This document shows positions 1 through 8,753 of a stretch of DNA of 64,000 nt, one piece after another (within the stretch, counting starts at the first letter, position 1; each line of letters begins with the position of its first letter). A program made the position numbers and the translations under genes. The notes under the pieces were generated by a model that was not told the origin of the DNA, did not search any database, and worked only from the letters and a program-made list of their open reading frames with translations. The stretch is from Pseudomonas fluorescens. Its GTDB lineage: Bacteria > Pseudomonadota > Gammaproteobacteria > Pseudomonadales > Pseudomonadaceae. The DNA is taken from NCBI RefSeq assembly GCF_000802965.1, contig NZ_JSAK01000027.1, forward strand, positions 188,051-252,050, written 5' to 3'.

Positions 1-336
1 GCCATGATCGCCATCGTAGAACTCTGCATCCTCGGAACTGACATCGCTATCCGGCGGCCGACGGCCGCGTGAAACCAGATAGTTTTTCGCCGTGTTGATG
101 GCGATACGGTAAAGCCACGTATAAAACGCGCTGTCTCCGCGAAAATTTCCAAGCGCGCGGTACGCCTTGATAAAGGCTTCCTGCGCCACGTCCTGGGCTT
201 CATGGGTGTCGTGCACGAAACGCACGATCAACCCGAGAATTTTGTGCTGGTATTTCAGCACTAGCAGATCGAAAGCACGCTTGTCGCCGCGCTGCACGCG
301 TTCGACCAGTTGCTGATCCTCTTCCTGGGTTAGCAT
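1..336 (-). CDS. algU: RNA polymerase sigma factor AlgU/RpoE (C-terminal part outside window)
   Basis: The minus-strand frame starts at 336 with MLTQEEDQQLVERVQRGDK and runs open to base 1, giving 112 codons of the roughly 193 expected, so the C-terminal sigma-4 domain lies outside. The visible part is the sigma-2 core-binding and -10-recognition region of an extracytoplasmic-function sigma factor, including DVAQEAFIKAYRAL and FYTWLYRIAINTAKNYL. AlgU controls envelope stress, alginate and osmotic responses and is held by the MucA anti-sigma factor, which normally follows it. It is divergent from nadB, the usual Pseudomonas arrangement. Two AlgU-type promoter boxes lie upstream, consistent with autoregulation. 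Confidence 0.95.
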   Translation of the reverse strand, partial: MLTQEEDQQLVERVQRGDKRAFDLLVLKYQHKILGLIVRFVHDTHEAQDVAQEAFIKAYRALGNFRGDSAFYTWLYRIAINTAKNYLVSRGRRPPDSDVSSEDAEFYDGDHG

Positions 337-394
337 GAACACTCCTCGATAAGCTCGGAGGAGGCTTGCATAACTAAACGACCGGACTTGCAAA

Positions 395-422
395 CATAGA
401 CTCGGGCTTTTCGCAAAAGTTC
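395..422 (-). promoter_or_regulatory. AlgU-type promoter proximal to algU
   Basis: On the minus strand GAACTT (422-417) is followed by exactly 16 bases and then TCTATG (400-395). This fits the sigma-E/AlgU consensus GAACTT-N16/17-TCtga. It lies about 60 bp upstream of the algU start, as expected for autoregulation. It is a prediction from sequence; the start site has not been mapped. Confidence 0.65.
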
Positions 423-585
423 TCCCCCTCCAGGCAAGTTTCCTGCGGGCTCTGATTCGGCACGCACGAAAAGCGCAGCGCGAGATGACTCGGCTGCGCG
501 AATAATCTTGTCATCAGATTCGCTGATAGGATCCAACCGCAGATCCTGCCTGAACCCGACACTGTTCCTTGACTCAGGCAACCGT

Positions 586-615
586 CTATTGATCTTGGGC
601 CTTTGGCAAAAGTTC
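586..615 (-). promoter_or_regulatory. second, distal AlgU-like promoter box
   Basis: On the minus strand GAACTT (615-610) is followed after 17 bases by TCAATA. Bases 616-594 closely resemble the proximal box (GAACTTTTGC then AAA and GCCC), so the two look like diverged copies. The -10 match is weaker. The rest of the 337-893 gap holds the nadB promoter region, with a possible -10 TATACT at 804-809 but no convincing -35. Confidence 0.4.
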
Positions 616-893
616 CAAATATTTATAGCTGCCTGAAACCGACATTGTGCAACCTTGAATAGAAAAAGACTGTTAAATCCACGATACAGTCTCCTGGTCA
701 CCGAAACGGCCGAAAAAACATCCGACGAAGCGTCAGATGTTTTCTGTCACGGTAGTTTCACAATGCCATATGGGCTCGGGTATTGTGCCGCTCCCCCCCT
801 CTATATACTAGTGGGCTGTGCGGTTGCCGGACTCGCCCTGTCCAGATGTCTGGCGCCTACCCCGACCCGGGTCGCTTTGAGCGGAATCCTGAA

Positions 894-2510
894 ATGAGCC
901 AACAGTTTCAACACGATGTTCTGGTAATCGGCAGCGGCGCTGCAGGCTTGAGCCTTGCGCTGACCTTGCCCGGTCATTTGCGTATCGCCGTATTGAGCAA
1001 AGGCGACCTCGCCAACGGCTCGACTTTCTGGGCCCAGGGCGGTGTCGCTGCCGTCCTGGATGACACCGACACCGTCGAATCCCACGTCGATGACACCCTC
1101 AATGCCGGCGGCGGCCTGTGCCACGAAGACGCGGTGCGCTTTACCGTAGAGCACAGTAAAGAGGCGATTCAGTGGCTGATCGACCAGGGCGTTCCGTTTA
1201 CCCGCGATGAACAGTCCGGCACCGAAGACGGTGGATTCGAGTTTCACCTGACCCGCGAGGGCGGTCACAGCCATCGCCGCATCATCCATGCCGCCGATGC
1301 CACCGGCGCTGCTATTTTCAGAACGCTGCTCGATCAGGCCAAACTGCGGCCGAACATCGAGCTGCTGGAACAGCGAGTCGCGGTCGACCTGATTACCGAA
1401 AAGCGCTTGGGGCTGGAAGGCGATCGCTGCCTCGGCGCCTATGTACTCAATCGCGGCACCGGCGAAGTCGATACCTACGGCGCCCGCTTTGTGATTCTTG
1501 CGTCCGGCGGCGCGGCCAAGGTCTACCTCTATACCAGCAACCCGGATGGCGCCTGCGGTGACGGCATCGCCATGGCCTGGCGTTCGGGTTGCCGGGTGGC
1601 GAACCTGGAGTTCAACCAGTTTCACCCCACCTGCCTGTATCACCCGCAAGCCAAGAGCTTCCTGATTACCGAAGCCCTGCGCGGCGAAGGTGCACACCTG
1701 AAGCTGCCCAATGGCGAGCGCTTCATGCAGCGCTTCGACCCGAGGGCAGAACTGGCCCCCCGGGACATCGTCGCCCGCGCCATCGACCATGAAATGAAGC
1801 GACTGGGCGTCGATTGCGTCTATCTGGACATCAGCCACAAATCCGAAGAGTTCATCAAGACGCACTTCCCGACGGTGTATGAACGCTGCCTCGAGTTTTC
1901 CATCGACATCACCAAGCAGCCGATCCCGGTGGTTCCGGCGGCGCACTACACCTGTGGCGGCGTGATGGTCGATCAGCAGGGTCGCACCGACGTGCCGGGG
2001 CTGTACGCCATCGGTGAAACCAGCTTCACCGGCCTGCACGGCGCCAACCGCATGGCCAGCAACTCATTGCTGGAGTGCTTCGTTTACGCGCGCTCGGCGG
2101 CGGCGGACATCGTGGAGCAATTGCCACAGGTTTCAGCGCCTGTCGACCTGCCCGTCTGGGATGCGAGCCAGGTGACCGACTCCGATGAAGACGTGATCAT
2201 TGCGCACAACTGGGATGAACTGCGCCGCTTCATGTGGGACTACGTGGGTATCGTGCGCACCAACAAGCGCCTGCAACGAGCCCAGCACCGAGTGCGCTTG
2301 TTGCTCGACGAAATCGACGAGTTCTACAGTAACTACAAGGTCAGCCGGGATTTGATCGAACTGCGCAACCTGGCTCAAGTGGCCGAGTTGATGATCCGCT
2401 CAGCGATGGAGCGCAAGGAGAGTCGTGGCCTGCATTACACCCTCGATTATCCGAAAATGCTGCCGGTAGCCCTGGACACTATTCTGGTGCCGTCCACCTA
2501 CGCCGACTGA
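894..2510 (+). CDS. nadB: L-aspartate oxidase
   Basis: NadB oxidises L-aspartate to iminoaspartate with FAD, the first step of de novo NAD synthesis. The product is 538 aa, the normal length. The N-terminal dinucleotide-binding motif GSGAAG is at residues 13-18, the succinate-dehydrogenase-like flavoprotein motif HRRIIHAADATG lies near 127, and GLHGANRMASNSLLE near 380. The frame is open further upstream, but the start at 894 (MSQQFQHDVLVIG) matches the family N-terminus. The 3' end overlaps the end of the convergent cptA by 32 bp. It is divergent from algU. Confidence 0.97.
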   Translation: MSQQFQHDVLVIGSGAAGLSLALTLPGHLRIAVLSKGDLANGSTFWAQGGVAAVLDDTDTVESHVDDTLNAGGGLCHEDAVRFTVEHSKEAIQWLIDQGVPFTRDEQSGTEDGGFEFHLTREGGHSHRRIIHAADATGAAIFRTLLDQAKLRPNIELLEQRVAVDLITEKRLGLEGDRCLGAYVLNRGTGEVDTYGARFVILASGGAAKVYLYTSNPDGACGDGIAMAWRSGCRVANLEFNQFHPTCLYHPQAKSFLITEALRGEGAHLKLPNGERFMQRFDPRAELAPRDIVARAIDHEMKRLGVDCVYLDISHKSEEFIKTHFPTVYERCLEFSIDITKQPIPVVPAAHYTCGGVMVDQQGRTDVPGLYAIGETSFTGLHGANRMASNSLLECFVYARSAAADIVEQLPQVSAPVDLPVWDASQVTDSDEDVIIAHNWDELRRFMWDYVGIVRTNKRLQRAQHRVRLLLDEIDEFYSNYKVSRDLIELRNLAQVAELMIRSAMERKESRGLHYTLDYPKMLPVALDTILVPSTYAD

Positions 2511-2931
2511 ACTTGAGCCGGACCCGCATGCGTCGGTGAACATCCGCCGCCTGCGAATCCCGGGGCACGCAAATGGCCCTGACCCGACGCTCGCCACGCA
2601 AACGAAAACGCAGCACCACGATCAATGGCAGCGCCAGGCTGTCAGGGCGCAACTGCGCCGGTTGCCATCCCCCAGCCCGACTCCATAACTGCCAGCCATC
2701 GGTGTCGCGGCGCAAACCGCAAAACGCCTGCGGGTGCGTCAGCATGATCTGACGAGGCACCGCCCAAACGCCATGCAGCAGGCAGCAACCAGCGCCGAGC
2801 AGACTGGCCCAAAGCGGTATGGATAGAAGAAACAGCGCACCCAGCGCGAACAGCTGGGCCAGCAGATACGCCGCCAGCAACTGCCGTGAGGCATGCCAGC
2901 GGTATTCGCAACCCTCACTTGGGCTGGACAC
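2479..2931 (-). CDS. YgfX/CptA-family membrane protein
   Basis: This 150-aa protein has two hydrophobic segments at about residues 18-55 and then a basic soluble tail. Its place directly downstream of sdhE, with the start inside the 3' end of sdhE (17 bp overlap), identifies the YgfX family. The E. coli member has been described as a toxin (CptA) acting on cytoskeletal proteins with SdhE (CptB) as its partner, though SdhE is better known as a flavinylation factor. The toxin role is therefore uncertain here. Its last 32 bp are antisense to the end of nadB. Confidence 0.75.
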   Translation of the reverse strand: MSSPSEGCEYRWHASRQLLAAYLLAQLFALGALFLLSIPLWASLLGAGCCLLHGVWAVPRQIMLTHPQAFCGLRRDTDGWQLWSRAGGWQPAQLRPDSLALPLIVVLRFRLRGERRVRAICVPRDSQAADVHRRMRVRLKFSRRRWTAPE

Positions 2932-3169
2932 GATCCAGAATCATGCGAACCATGCGTTGAAGTTCCGGATCTTCCGATTCGGCACGTTCCATGAACCAGC
3001 CGAACATGTCCTGATCTTCGCATTCGAGCAATCGGACGTATAAGTCGCGATCAAGCTGGTTGAGGTGCGGGTAGACCTCTTTCACAAACGGCACCAGCAA
3101 CACGTCAAGCTCAAGCATGCCGCGGCGGCTGTGCCAGTAGAGGCGGTTCAGTTCAACATCTTCGACCAT
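2915..3169 (-). CDS. sdhE: FAD assembly factor SdhE
   Basis: SdhE helps attach FAD covalently to succinate dehydrogenase subunit A. The 84-aa product carries the signature RGMLELD (R16, G17, E20), the RGxxE motif needed for flavinylation, in an all-helical small protein. The start at 3169 is chosen because an AGGAG ribosome site lies just upstream and MVEDVELNRLYWHSRRG matches the family. It is co-transcribed with the ygfX-type gene it overlaps, and is divergent from ygfZ. Confidence 0.93.
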   Translation of the reverse strand: MVEDVELNRLYWHSRRGMLELDVLLVPFVKEVYPHLNQLDRDLYVRLLECEDQDMFGWFMERAESEDPELQRMVRMILDRVQPK

Positions 3170-3318
3170 GGAGCGCTCCTCAAATAGGCCGCAAGTATAC
3201 AGCCCCGCGCCTCGTCGAACAGTCGGCTTTGGTCGGGCACATGTGATCCTTTGTGAACTACCCATTTCAAGGGCACACCCTTATCATGTCCGCCAGACTC
3301 TTTACCCTGCGATGACCC

Positions 3319-4260
3319 ATGGCCGATTCTGCTTTTTTCTGCACGCTGTCTCATGAAGGTGTTCTGGCGGTCCGCGGTGCGGACGCCGGCAAGTTCCTGC
3401 AAGGCCAGTTGACCTGCAACCTCAATTACCTGAGCGATACCCAGGCCAGCCTCGGCGCGCGCTGCACACAGAAGGGCCGGATGCAGTCGAGCTTCCGCAT
3501 TCTGCTCGAAGGCGATGGCGTGCTCATGGCCATGGCCAGCGAGCTGCTGGAACCGCAGCTGGCAGACCTGAAAAAATACGCCGTGTTCTCCAAGTCCAAA
3601 CTGACCGATGAAAGCACTGCCTGGGTCCGCTTCGGCATCGACCATGGTGACGCTGCGCTGAACAGCCTCGGCCTGGATCTGCCGGCAGAAATCGACAGCG
3701 TAGTGCGCAACGACAGGCTGATCGCTGTTCGTGTTTCGCCTGATCGCGCCGAGCTGTGGGTCACTGCCGATCAGGCCGCAGACATCAAGGGCAAGCTGTC
3801 CGCCCTGTTGGCCGAAGGCGATCTGAATCAATGGCTGCTGGGTCAGATCCGCGCAGGGATCGGCCAGGTCATGCCGAACACTCGCGAGCTGTTCATCCCG
3901 CAGATGCTCAACCTGCAAGCCGTGGGTGGCGTGAGTTTCAAAAAAGGCTGCTACACCGGCCAGGAAATCGTCGCGCGGATGCAGTACCTGGGCAAACTCA
4001 AGCGTCGTTTGTATCGCCTGCAACTGGATGCCAGCGAACTGCCTGAACCCGGCACTCAGCTGTTTTCCCCGAGCCACGGCAGCTCAATCGGTGAGGTGGT
4101 ACTGGCCGCCCGCGCCGAGCAAAACATTGAACTGCTGGCCGTATTGCAAGCCGAAGCTGCAGAGGCAGGCGACATTCACGTCGGCGCGCTCGACGGCCCT
4201 GCCCTGCACTTGCTCGACCTGCCTTACCAATTGGACCGCGACCGCGAGATCCAGCGCTGA
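3319..4260 (+). CDS. ygfZ: tRNA-modifying protein YgfZ (GcvT-like folate-binding)
   Basis: YgfZ is a tetrahydrofolate-binding protein that supports iron-sulphur cluster enzymes such as MiaB. The protein is 313 aa with the diagnostic motif KGCYTGQE at about residues 210-217; its cysteine is the conserved functional residue of the COG0354 family. The N-terminal half (FFCTLSHEGVLAVRGADAG) has the GcvT-type fold. The start ATG at 3319 lies about 150 bp from the divergent sdhE. Confidence 0.92.
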   Translation: MADSAFFCTLSHEGVLAVRGADAGKFLQGQLTCNLNYLSDTQASLGARCTQKGRMQSSFRILLEGDGVLMAMASELLEPQLADLKKYAVFSKSKLTDESTAWVRFGIDHGDAALNSLGLDLPAEIDSVVRNDRLIAVRVSPDRAELWVTADQAADIKGKLSALLAEGDLNQWLLGQIRAGIGQVMPNTRELFIPQMLNLQAVGGVSFKKGCYTGQEIVARMQYLGKLKRRLYRLQLDASELPEPGTQLFSPSHGSSIGEVVLAARAEQNIELLAVLQAEAAEAGDIHVGALDGPALHLLDLPYQLDRDREIQR

Positions 4261-4295
4261 CAGCAGTACATTTTTGCGACACCTAGAGAAATTAA

Positions 4296-5117
4296 ATGAG
4301 TGAGCTGGCGGAAAAGGTCCAACAGGATTTGGTTGAGGCCATCGATAACGATGACCTGGTTCTGCCCACATTACCGGAAGTGGCTTTGCAGATTCGCAAG
4401 GCCGCTGAAGATCCGGAAATCAGTATCAGCACCCTGAGCAAAGTGATCGGCCGCGATGCCGCGCTGTCGGCGCGCCTGATCAAAGTGGTCAACAGCCCCT
4501 TGCTGCGCGCGACTCAGGAAGTGACCGAACTGCACACAGCAATCACCCGCCTGGGCATCAACTACAGCAGCAACCTGGCGATCGGCCTGGTCATGGAACA
4601 AATCTTCCATGCCCGTTCCGAAGTGGTTGAACAGAAAATGCGCGAAGTCTGGCGCAAAAGCCTCGAGATCGCCGGCGTCAGTTATGCGCTCTGCCGCAAC
4701 TACACCCAACTCAAGCCCGATCAAGCGGCGCTCGGCGGGTTGGTGCATCAGATTGGCGTACTACCGATCCTGACCTATGCCGAAGACCACTATGAGCTGC
4801 TGTCCGACCCGGTCAGTCTCAATCACGTGATCGATCAGATTCACCCGATCCTCGGCGACAAACTGCTCAGGGTCTGGGAGTTTCCGGACCTGCTGGTGCA
4901 GGTGCCGCGGCTGTACCTGAACTTCAAGCGAGAGTCCGCGCAGGTCGACTATGTTGATCTGGTGCAAGTGGCCAGCCTGTACTGCCATAAAGACACCGAC
5001 CACCCGATTTCACGCATTGACCCTTTCAGCGTGCCGTCCTTCAAAAAGCTTGGAATCGATCCTGACAACAAGGCGATGTGTGCCGATCTGGAAGAAACCC
5101 GGTCGATGTTTTACTGA
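4296..5117 (+). CDS. HDOD-domain signalling protein
   Basis: A 273-aa protein that is almost entirely an HDOD domain, a relative of the HD phosphohydrolase fold that usually lacks the metal-binding residues. Typical segments are LPTLPEVALQIRKAAEDPE near residue 26, LSKVIGRDAALSARLIKVVNSP and AALGGLVHQIGVLPIL. Family members act in motility, Gac/Rsm or c-di-GMP-linked signalling, but nothing here says which. It follows ygfZ by 35 bp on the same strand and may be co-transcribed. A REPIN follows. Confidence 0.85.
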   Translation: MSELAEKVQQDLVEAIDNDDLVLPTLPEVALQIRKAAEDPEISISTLSKVIGRDAALSARLIKVVNSPLLRATQEVTELHTAITRLGINYSSNLAIGLVMEQIFHARSEVVEQKMREVWRKSLEIAGVSYALCRNYTQLKPDQAALGGLVHQIGVLPILTYAEDHYELLSDPVSLNHVIDQIHPILGDKLLRVWEFPDLLVQVPRLYLNFKRESAQVDYVDLVQVASLYCHKDTDHPISRIDPFSVPSFKKLGIDPDNKAMCADLEETRSMFY

Positions 5118-5133
5118 GCCTGAGCCAATCCCT

Positions 5134-5263
5134 GTGGCGAGGGAGCTTGCTCCCGCTCGGCTGCGCAGCAGTCGCAACATTGCCGCATGAGTTTTATCTG
5201 GCATACCGAGAGCATGAGTCGGGGCCGCTTCGCAGCCCCGCGGGAGCAAGCTCCCTTGCCACA
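5134..5263. repeat. REPIN (inverted REP pair, GGGAGCTTGCTCCC type)
   Basis: The left arm TGTGGCGAGGGAGCTTGCTC and its inverted copy ending GCAAGCTCCCTTGCCACA flank a spacer with GGCTGCGCAGCAGTC and GGGGCCGCTTCGCAGCCCC hairpins. It separates the convergent HDOD gene and tctE and may stabilise both 3' ends. Confidence 0.85.
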
Positions 5264-5274
5264 AAAAGCGCTGA

Positions 5275-6663
5275 TCACTCCCCGGCAATAAAACTCACCC
5301 GCACCTTCAACCCCGCATGTTCGCCGTCATGCAGGCTGATCTGCGCCAGGTGCGCGCGGCAAATCTCGCCGACAATCGCCAGCCCCAAACCGGTTCCGGC
5401 CACTTGCTGGTTGCGCCGGTAGAAGCGTTCGAACACCCGATCACGCTCATCAACTGGAATCCCCGGACCATCGTCCTCGACCTCCAGCACCGCCGGTGCC
5501 GAGACCCGCAGAATGACGTTGCCGCCCGGAGGCGTATGGGCCAGTGCGTTGTCCACCAGATTGCTCAGCAGTTCGTTGAGCAAGGTCGGCTCGCCGCGCA
5601 TCCACACCGGTTCATCCGCTTCCAGCGCCAACGCCACGCCGCGCTTATAGGCCAGCGGCGCCATGGCCATGCCCAATTCCCGCGCCAGTTGACTCAGATC
5701 GAGCAATTGAGCGCCGCCCTCGGCAATCGCCCGGGCGCCATTTTCGACACGCGCGAGCGAGAGCAATTGATTGGCCAGATGAGTCAAGCGATCGGTGCCT
5801 TGGGCGGCGGTTTCCAGCGTGTCGCGCCAGGTTTGCGGTTCGGTTGAGCGCAAGCCCAGTTCGAGACGCGCCTTGAGCGCGGCCAACGGAGTGCGCAGTT
5901 CGTGGGCCGCATCGGCGATGAATTGCGCCTGACGCTCGAACTGCCCGCGCAGGCGTTCGGTAAAGTGATTGAGCGCGCTTACCAGCGGCCATAATTCGTG
6001 CTGCACTTCCACCAAGGGCAATGGCCGCAGGTCATCCGGCTGACGTTCTTCCACCGCTGTGCGCAAGCGCTCCAATGGGCGCAGTGCCGCGCTGACCGCA
6101 AACCACACCATCATCAGTGCCCCGACCGCCAGCATGCCCAGTCGCAACAACGTATCTGCTGCCAGGCTGCGGGCCATGCTGACGCGCGCCTCATCGGTCT
6201 CCGCCACGCGGATTTCCGCCATGCCGTTCATGTTCGGTTCGCTGACCGCTTTGAGCAGACTGACCACGCGGACGTTCTGCCCCCGATAAGTCGCGTTATA
6301 GAACCGCGCCAGCGCCGGATAATCATCAGTGCGCGGCGTCCCCGGGGGTGGGCCCGGCAGGTTTTCGTATCCCGAAATCAGCTTCTGGTTGATATCATTG
6401 ACCAGGTAAAAAATCCGCCCGGCGCTGTCGTAGGCGAAGGTATCGAGGGCCACGTAGGGCACGTCGAGGCTGAGGCTGCCGTCGCGTTCGGAAAGGCCCG
6501 CCGCGATGGTCCGCGCCGAAGCGAGCAAAGTTCGGTCATAGGCCGTGTCAGCCGCTTCGCGACCGTTCCAGTACGCGCTCAAACCACTCGCCAGCATCAG
6601 CACCACCAGCAACAGCGCGAGGTTCCATAGCAACCGCCAGCGCAGGCTGCTGGGCTTATGCAT
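5275..6663 (-). CDS. tctE: sensor histidine kinase TctE
   Basis: A 462-aa membrane histidine kinase. A transmembrane helix at about residues 10-30 and a second near 170-190 bracket a periplasmic sensor region, followed by HAMP. The phospho-acceptor box AAHELRTPLAALKARLE and the ATP-binding boxes NLVDNALAHTP, EDDGPGIP and GTGLGLAIV are intact. It overlaps the tctD stop by 8 bp, so the two are translationally coupled. Position next to the divergent tctC gene says it senses tricarboxylates such as citrate. Substrate specificity is inferred. Confidence 0.9.
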   Translation of the reverse strand: MHKPSSLRWRLLWNLALLLVVLMLASGLSAYWNGREAADTAYDRTLLASARTIAAGLSERDGSLSLDVPYVALDTFAYDSAGRIFYLVNDINQKLISGYENLPGPPPGTPRTDDYPALARFYNATYRGQNVRVVSLLKAVSEPNMNGMAEIRVAETDEARVSMARSLAADTLLRLGMLAVGALMMVWFAVSAALRPLERLRTAVEERQPDDLRPLPLVEVQHELWPLVSALNHFTERLRGQFERQAQFIADAAHELRTPLAALKARLELGLRSTEPQTWRDTLETAAQGTDRLTHLANQLLSLARVENGARAIAEGGAQLLDLSQLARELGMAMAPLAYKRGVALALEADEPVWMRGEPTLLNELLSNLVDNALAHTPPGGNVILRVSAPAVLEVEDDGPGIPVDERDRVFERFYRRNQQVAGTGLGLAIVGEICRAHLAQISLHDGEHAGLKVRVSFIAGE

Positions 6664-7327
6664 CGCGGCTTTCCAGCAAGTAGCCGAGGCCGCGGAAGGT
6701 CACGATGGCGACAGGTTGACCGTCGAGTTTCTTGCGCAAGCGGTGCACGTAGATTTCGATGGCATCGGGGCTGGCTTCTTCGTCGAGGCCGAAGACCTGG
6801 GAGGCCAGTTGTTCCTTGCTCATCACCCGACCTGGACGGGCGATCAACGCTTCGAGCACGGCCTGCTCGCGGGAGGTCAGGGTCAGCAATTCTTCGCCGA
6901 GGGTGAAGCGCCGAGTGTCCAGGTCATAGGCCAGCACGCCACAGCGCTGCATGCGTTCACCGCCCAACACGCTGCGGCGCAGCAAGGCTTTCACCCGGGC
7001 TTCGAGTTCGGTGAGTTCGAACGGCTTGGCCAGGTAATCGTCGGCGCCGAGGTTCAGGCCATGGACCCGATCCTTGACGTCACTGCGCGCGGTCAACATC
7101 AACACCGGCAGGTTTTTGCCCCGTGCGCGCAAGCGCGCCAGCACTTCGAAACCATCCATGCGCGGCAGGCCCACATCGAGGATCGCCATGGCGTATTCCT
7201 CGCTGCCCAGCGCCAGGTCGGCGGCCACGCCGTCGTGCAGCACATCCACGGTCAGGCCGGTGCTCTTGAGCGCCTGGGCGACGCTTTCAGCGAGCTGCAG
7301 ATGGTCTTCGACGAGCAGGACACGCAT
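6656..7327 (-). CDS. tctD: response regulator TctD
   Basis: A 223-aa OmpR/PhoB-type regulator. The receiver has the acidic pocket E7-D8, the phospho-acceptor D51 (AILDVGLPRMDG) and K101 (LAKPF). The C-terminal winged helix includes TSREQAVLEAL and IEIYVHRLRKKLDG. It is partner to TctE and divergent from the tctCBA transporter genes, which it very probably activates. A tandem direct repeat suitable for an OmpR-family dimer lies in the intergenic region at 7428-7446. Confidence 0.93.
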   Translation of the reverse strand: MRVLLVEDHLQLAESVAQALKSTGLTVDVLHDGVAADLALGSEEYAMAILDVGLPRMDGFEVLARLRARGKNLPVLMLTARSDVKDRVHGLNLGADDYLAKPFELTELEARVKALLRRSVLGGERMQRCGVLAYDLDTRRFTLGEELLTLTSREQAVLEALIARPGRVMSKEQLASQVFGLDEEASPDAIEIYVHRLRKKLDGQPVAIVTFRGLGYLLESRDA

Positions 7328-7427
7328 GGATCTTTACCTCATTCAGGGATGGTCGACGCCATTCTTTGGCGCGGAGTTTACAGCGGCATCCGTTGCTGTG
7401 AAGCCCGAAAAACCGTGAAAGCCCGAT

Positions 7428-7446
7428 GAAAGGTTAGCGAAAGGTT
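7428..7446. promoter_or_regulatory. tandem repeat GAAAGGTT-AGC-GAAAGGTT, candidate TctD box
   Basis: Two perfect copies of GAAAGGTT are repeated with an 11-bp period in the 390-bp gap between divergent tctD and tctC. An 11-bp direct repeat is the usual shape of an OmpR-family operator. No clear -35/-10 pair or coding sequence was found elsewhere in 7328-7717. Confidence 0.45.
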
Positions 7447-7717
7447 CGACCGTTAGAGTCGATGCACGGATGGTTTCAATCGCAGCCATCGATCCTGCTT
7501 TGAAATGTAGCTCCCGAAAAACGCCTCGATGCGTTTTCGCCAATAAGAACAATAACGAGGTACTTCGTCATGCTGTCCACCCAGCCCCAGATTTGCCCGC
7601 CCCGCCACTTTTCCCGCTCCCCATCGTTTACGCTTGCCGGCGCCGTTATCGGCTGCGCGAAGCGAAACCGCCGCACCTGAAACATCCCCTATAACAACAA
7701 CTCCCGTGGAGAAAAAA

Positions 7718-8695
7718 ATGAATCGATCACTGCGCCGTTTCGCCCTCGCCGCCAGCTGCATGCTGTTTGCCGGCCAACTGATGGCCGAGCCTAAACGCCC
7801 GGAATGCATCGCACCGGCCTCCCCGGGTGGTGGTTTCGACCTGACCTGCAAGCTGGCGCAAAGCGCGCTGCTCAACGAAAAACTGCTGACCAAGCCGATG
7901 CGCGTGACCTATATGCCCGGCGGTGTTGGCGCCGTGGCCTACAACGCGGTGGTCGCCCAGCGTCCGGCCGATGCTGGCACGCTGGTGGCCTGGTCCAGCG
8001 GTTCGCTGCTGAACCTGGCCCAAGGCAAGTTCGGTCGCTTCGATGAAACCAACGTGCGCTGGCTCGCTGCCGTCGGGACCAGCTACGGCGCCATCGCAGT
8101 GAAAAGCGATTCGCCCTACAAGACCCTCGACGATCTGGTACAGGCGTTGAAGAAAGATCCGAGCAAAGTGGTGATCGGTTCCGGCGGCACCGTCGGCAGC
8201 CAGGACTGGATGCAAACCGCCCTGATCGCCAAGGCCGCCGGGATCAACCCGCGTGACCTGCGTTACGTCGCACTCGAAGGCGGCGGCGAAATCGCCACGG
8301 CCCTGCTCGGCGGCCACATTCAGGTTGGCAGCACCGACATTTCCGACTCCATGCCGCACATCCAGAGCGGCGACATGCGCCTGCTGGCGGTGTTCTCCGA
8401 GAAGCGTCTGGACGAGCCGGAAATGAAAGACATCCCGACCGCCAAAGAGCAAGGCTACGACATCGTCTGGCCAGTGGTTCGCGGTTTCTACCTCGGGCCG
8501 AAAGTCAGCGATGAAGACTACGCCTGGTGGAAAGACTCCTTCGACAAACTGCTGGCTTCGCCTGAGTTCGCCAAGCTGCGTGATCAGCGTGAGCTGTTCC
8601 CGTTCGCCATGACCGGCCCGGAACTGGACACCTACGTGAAGAAGCAGGTTGCGGACTACAAAGTGCTGGCCAAAGAGTTCGGCCTGATCCAGTGA
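7718..8695 (+). CDS. tctC: tripartite tricarboxylate transporter substrate-binding protein TctC
   Basis: A 325-aa periplasmic binding protein of the Bug/TctC family. The signal peptide spans residues 1-23 with cleavage after LMA. The mature protein begins EPKRPECIAPASPGGGFD, the typical ligand-loop region of TctC proteins. The start at 7718 is chosen for the signal peptide and the GTGGAG ribosome site just before it. It captures tricarboxylates for the TctBA membrane pair encoded next, and is divergent from tctDE. Confidence 0.93.
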   Translation: MNRSLRRFALAASCMLFAGQLMAEPKRPECIAPASPGGGFDLTCKLAQSALLNEKLLTKPMRVTYMPGGVGAVAYNAVVAQRPADAGTLVAWSSGSLLNLAQGKFGRFDETNVRWLAAVGTSYGAIAVKSDSPYKTLDDLVQALKKDPSKVVIGSGGTVGSQDWMQTALIAKAAGINPRDLRYVALEGGGEIATALLGGHIQVGSTDISDSMPHIQSGDMRLLAVFSEKRLDEPEMKDIPTAKEQGYDIVWPVVRGFYLGPKVSDEDYAWWKDSFDKLLASPEFAKLRDQRELFPFAMTGPELDTYVKKQVADYKVLAKEFGLIQ

Positions 8696-8753
8696 TCGCC
8701 TCTGTCTAGCGGCTGCGGCTCCGTTTGGCGGGGTCGCGGCACAGGAGTTCCTC

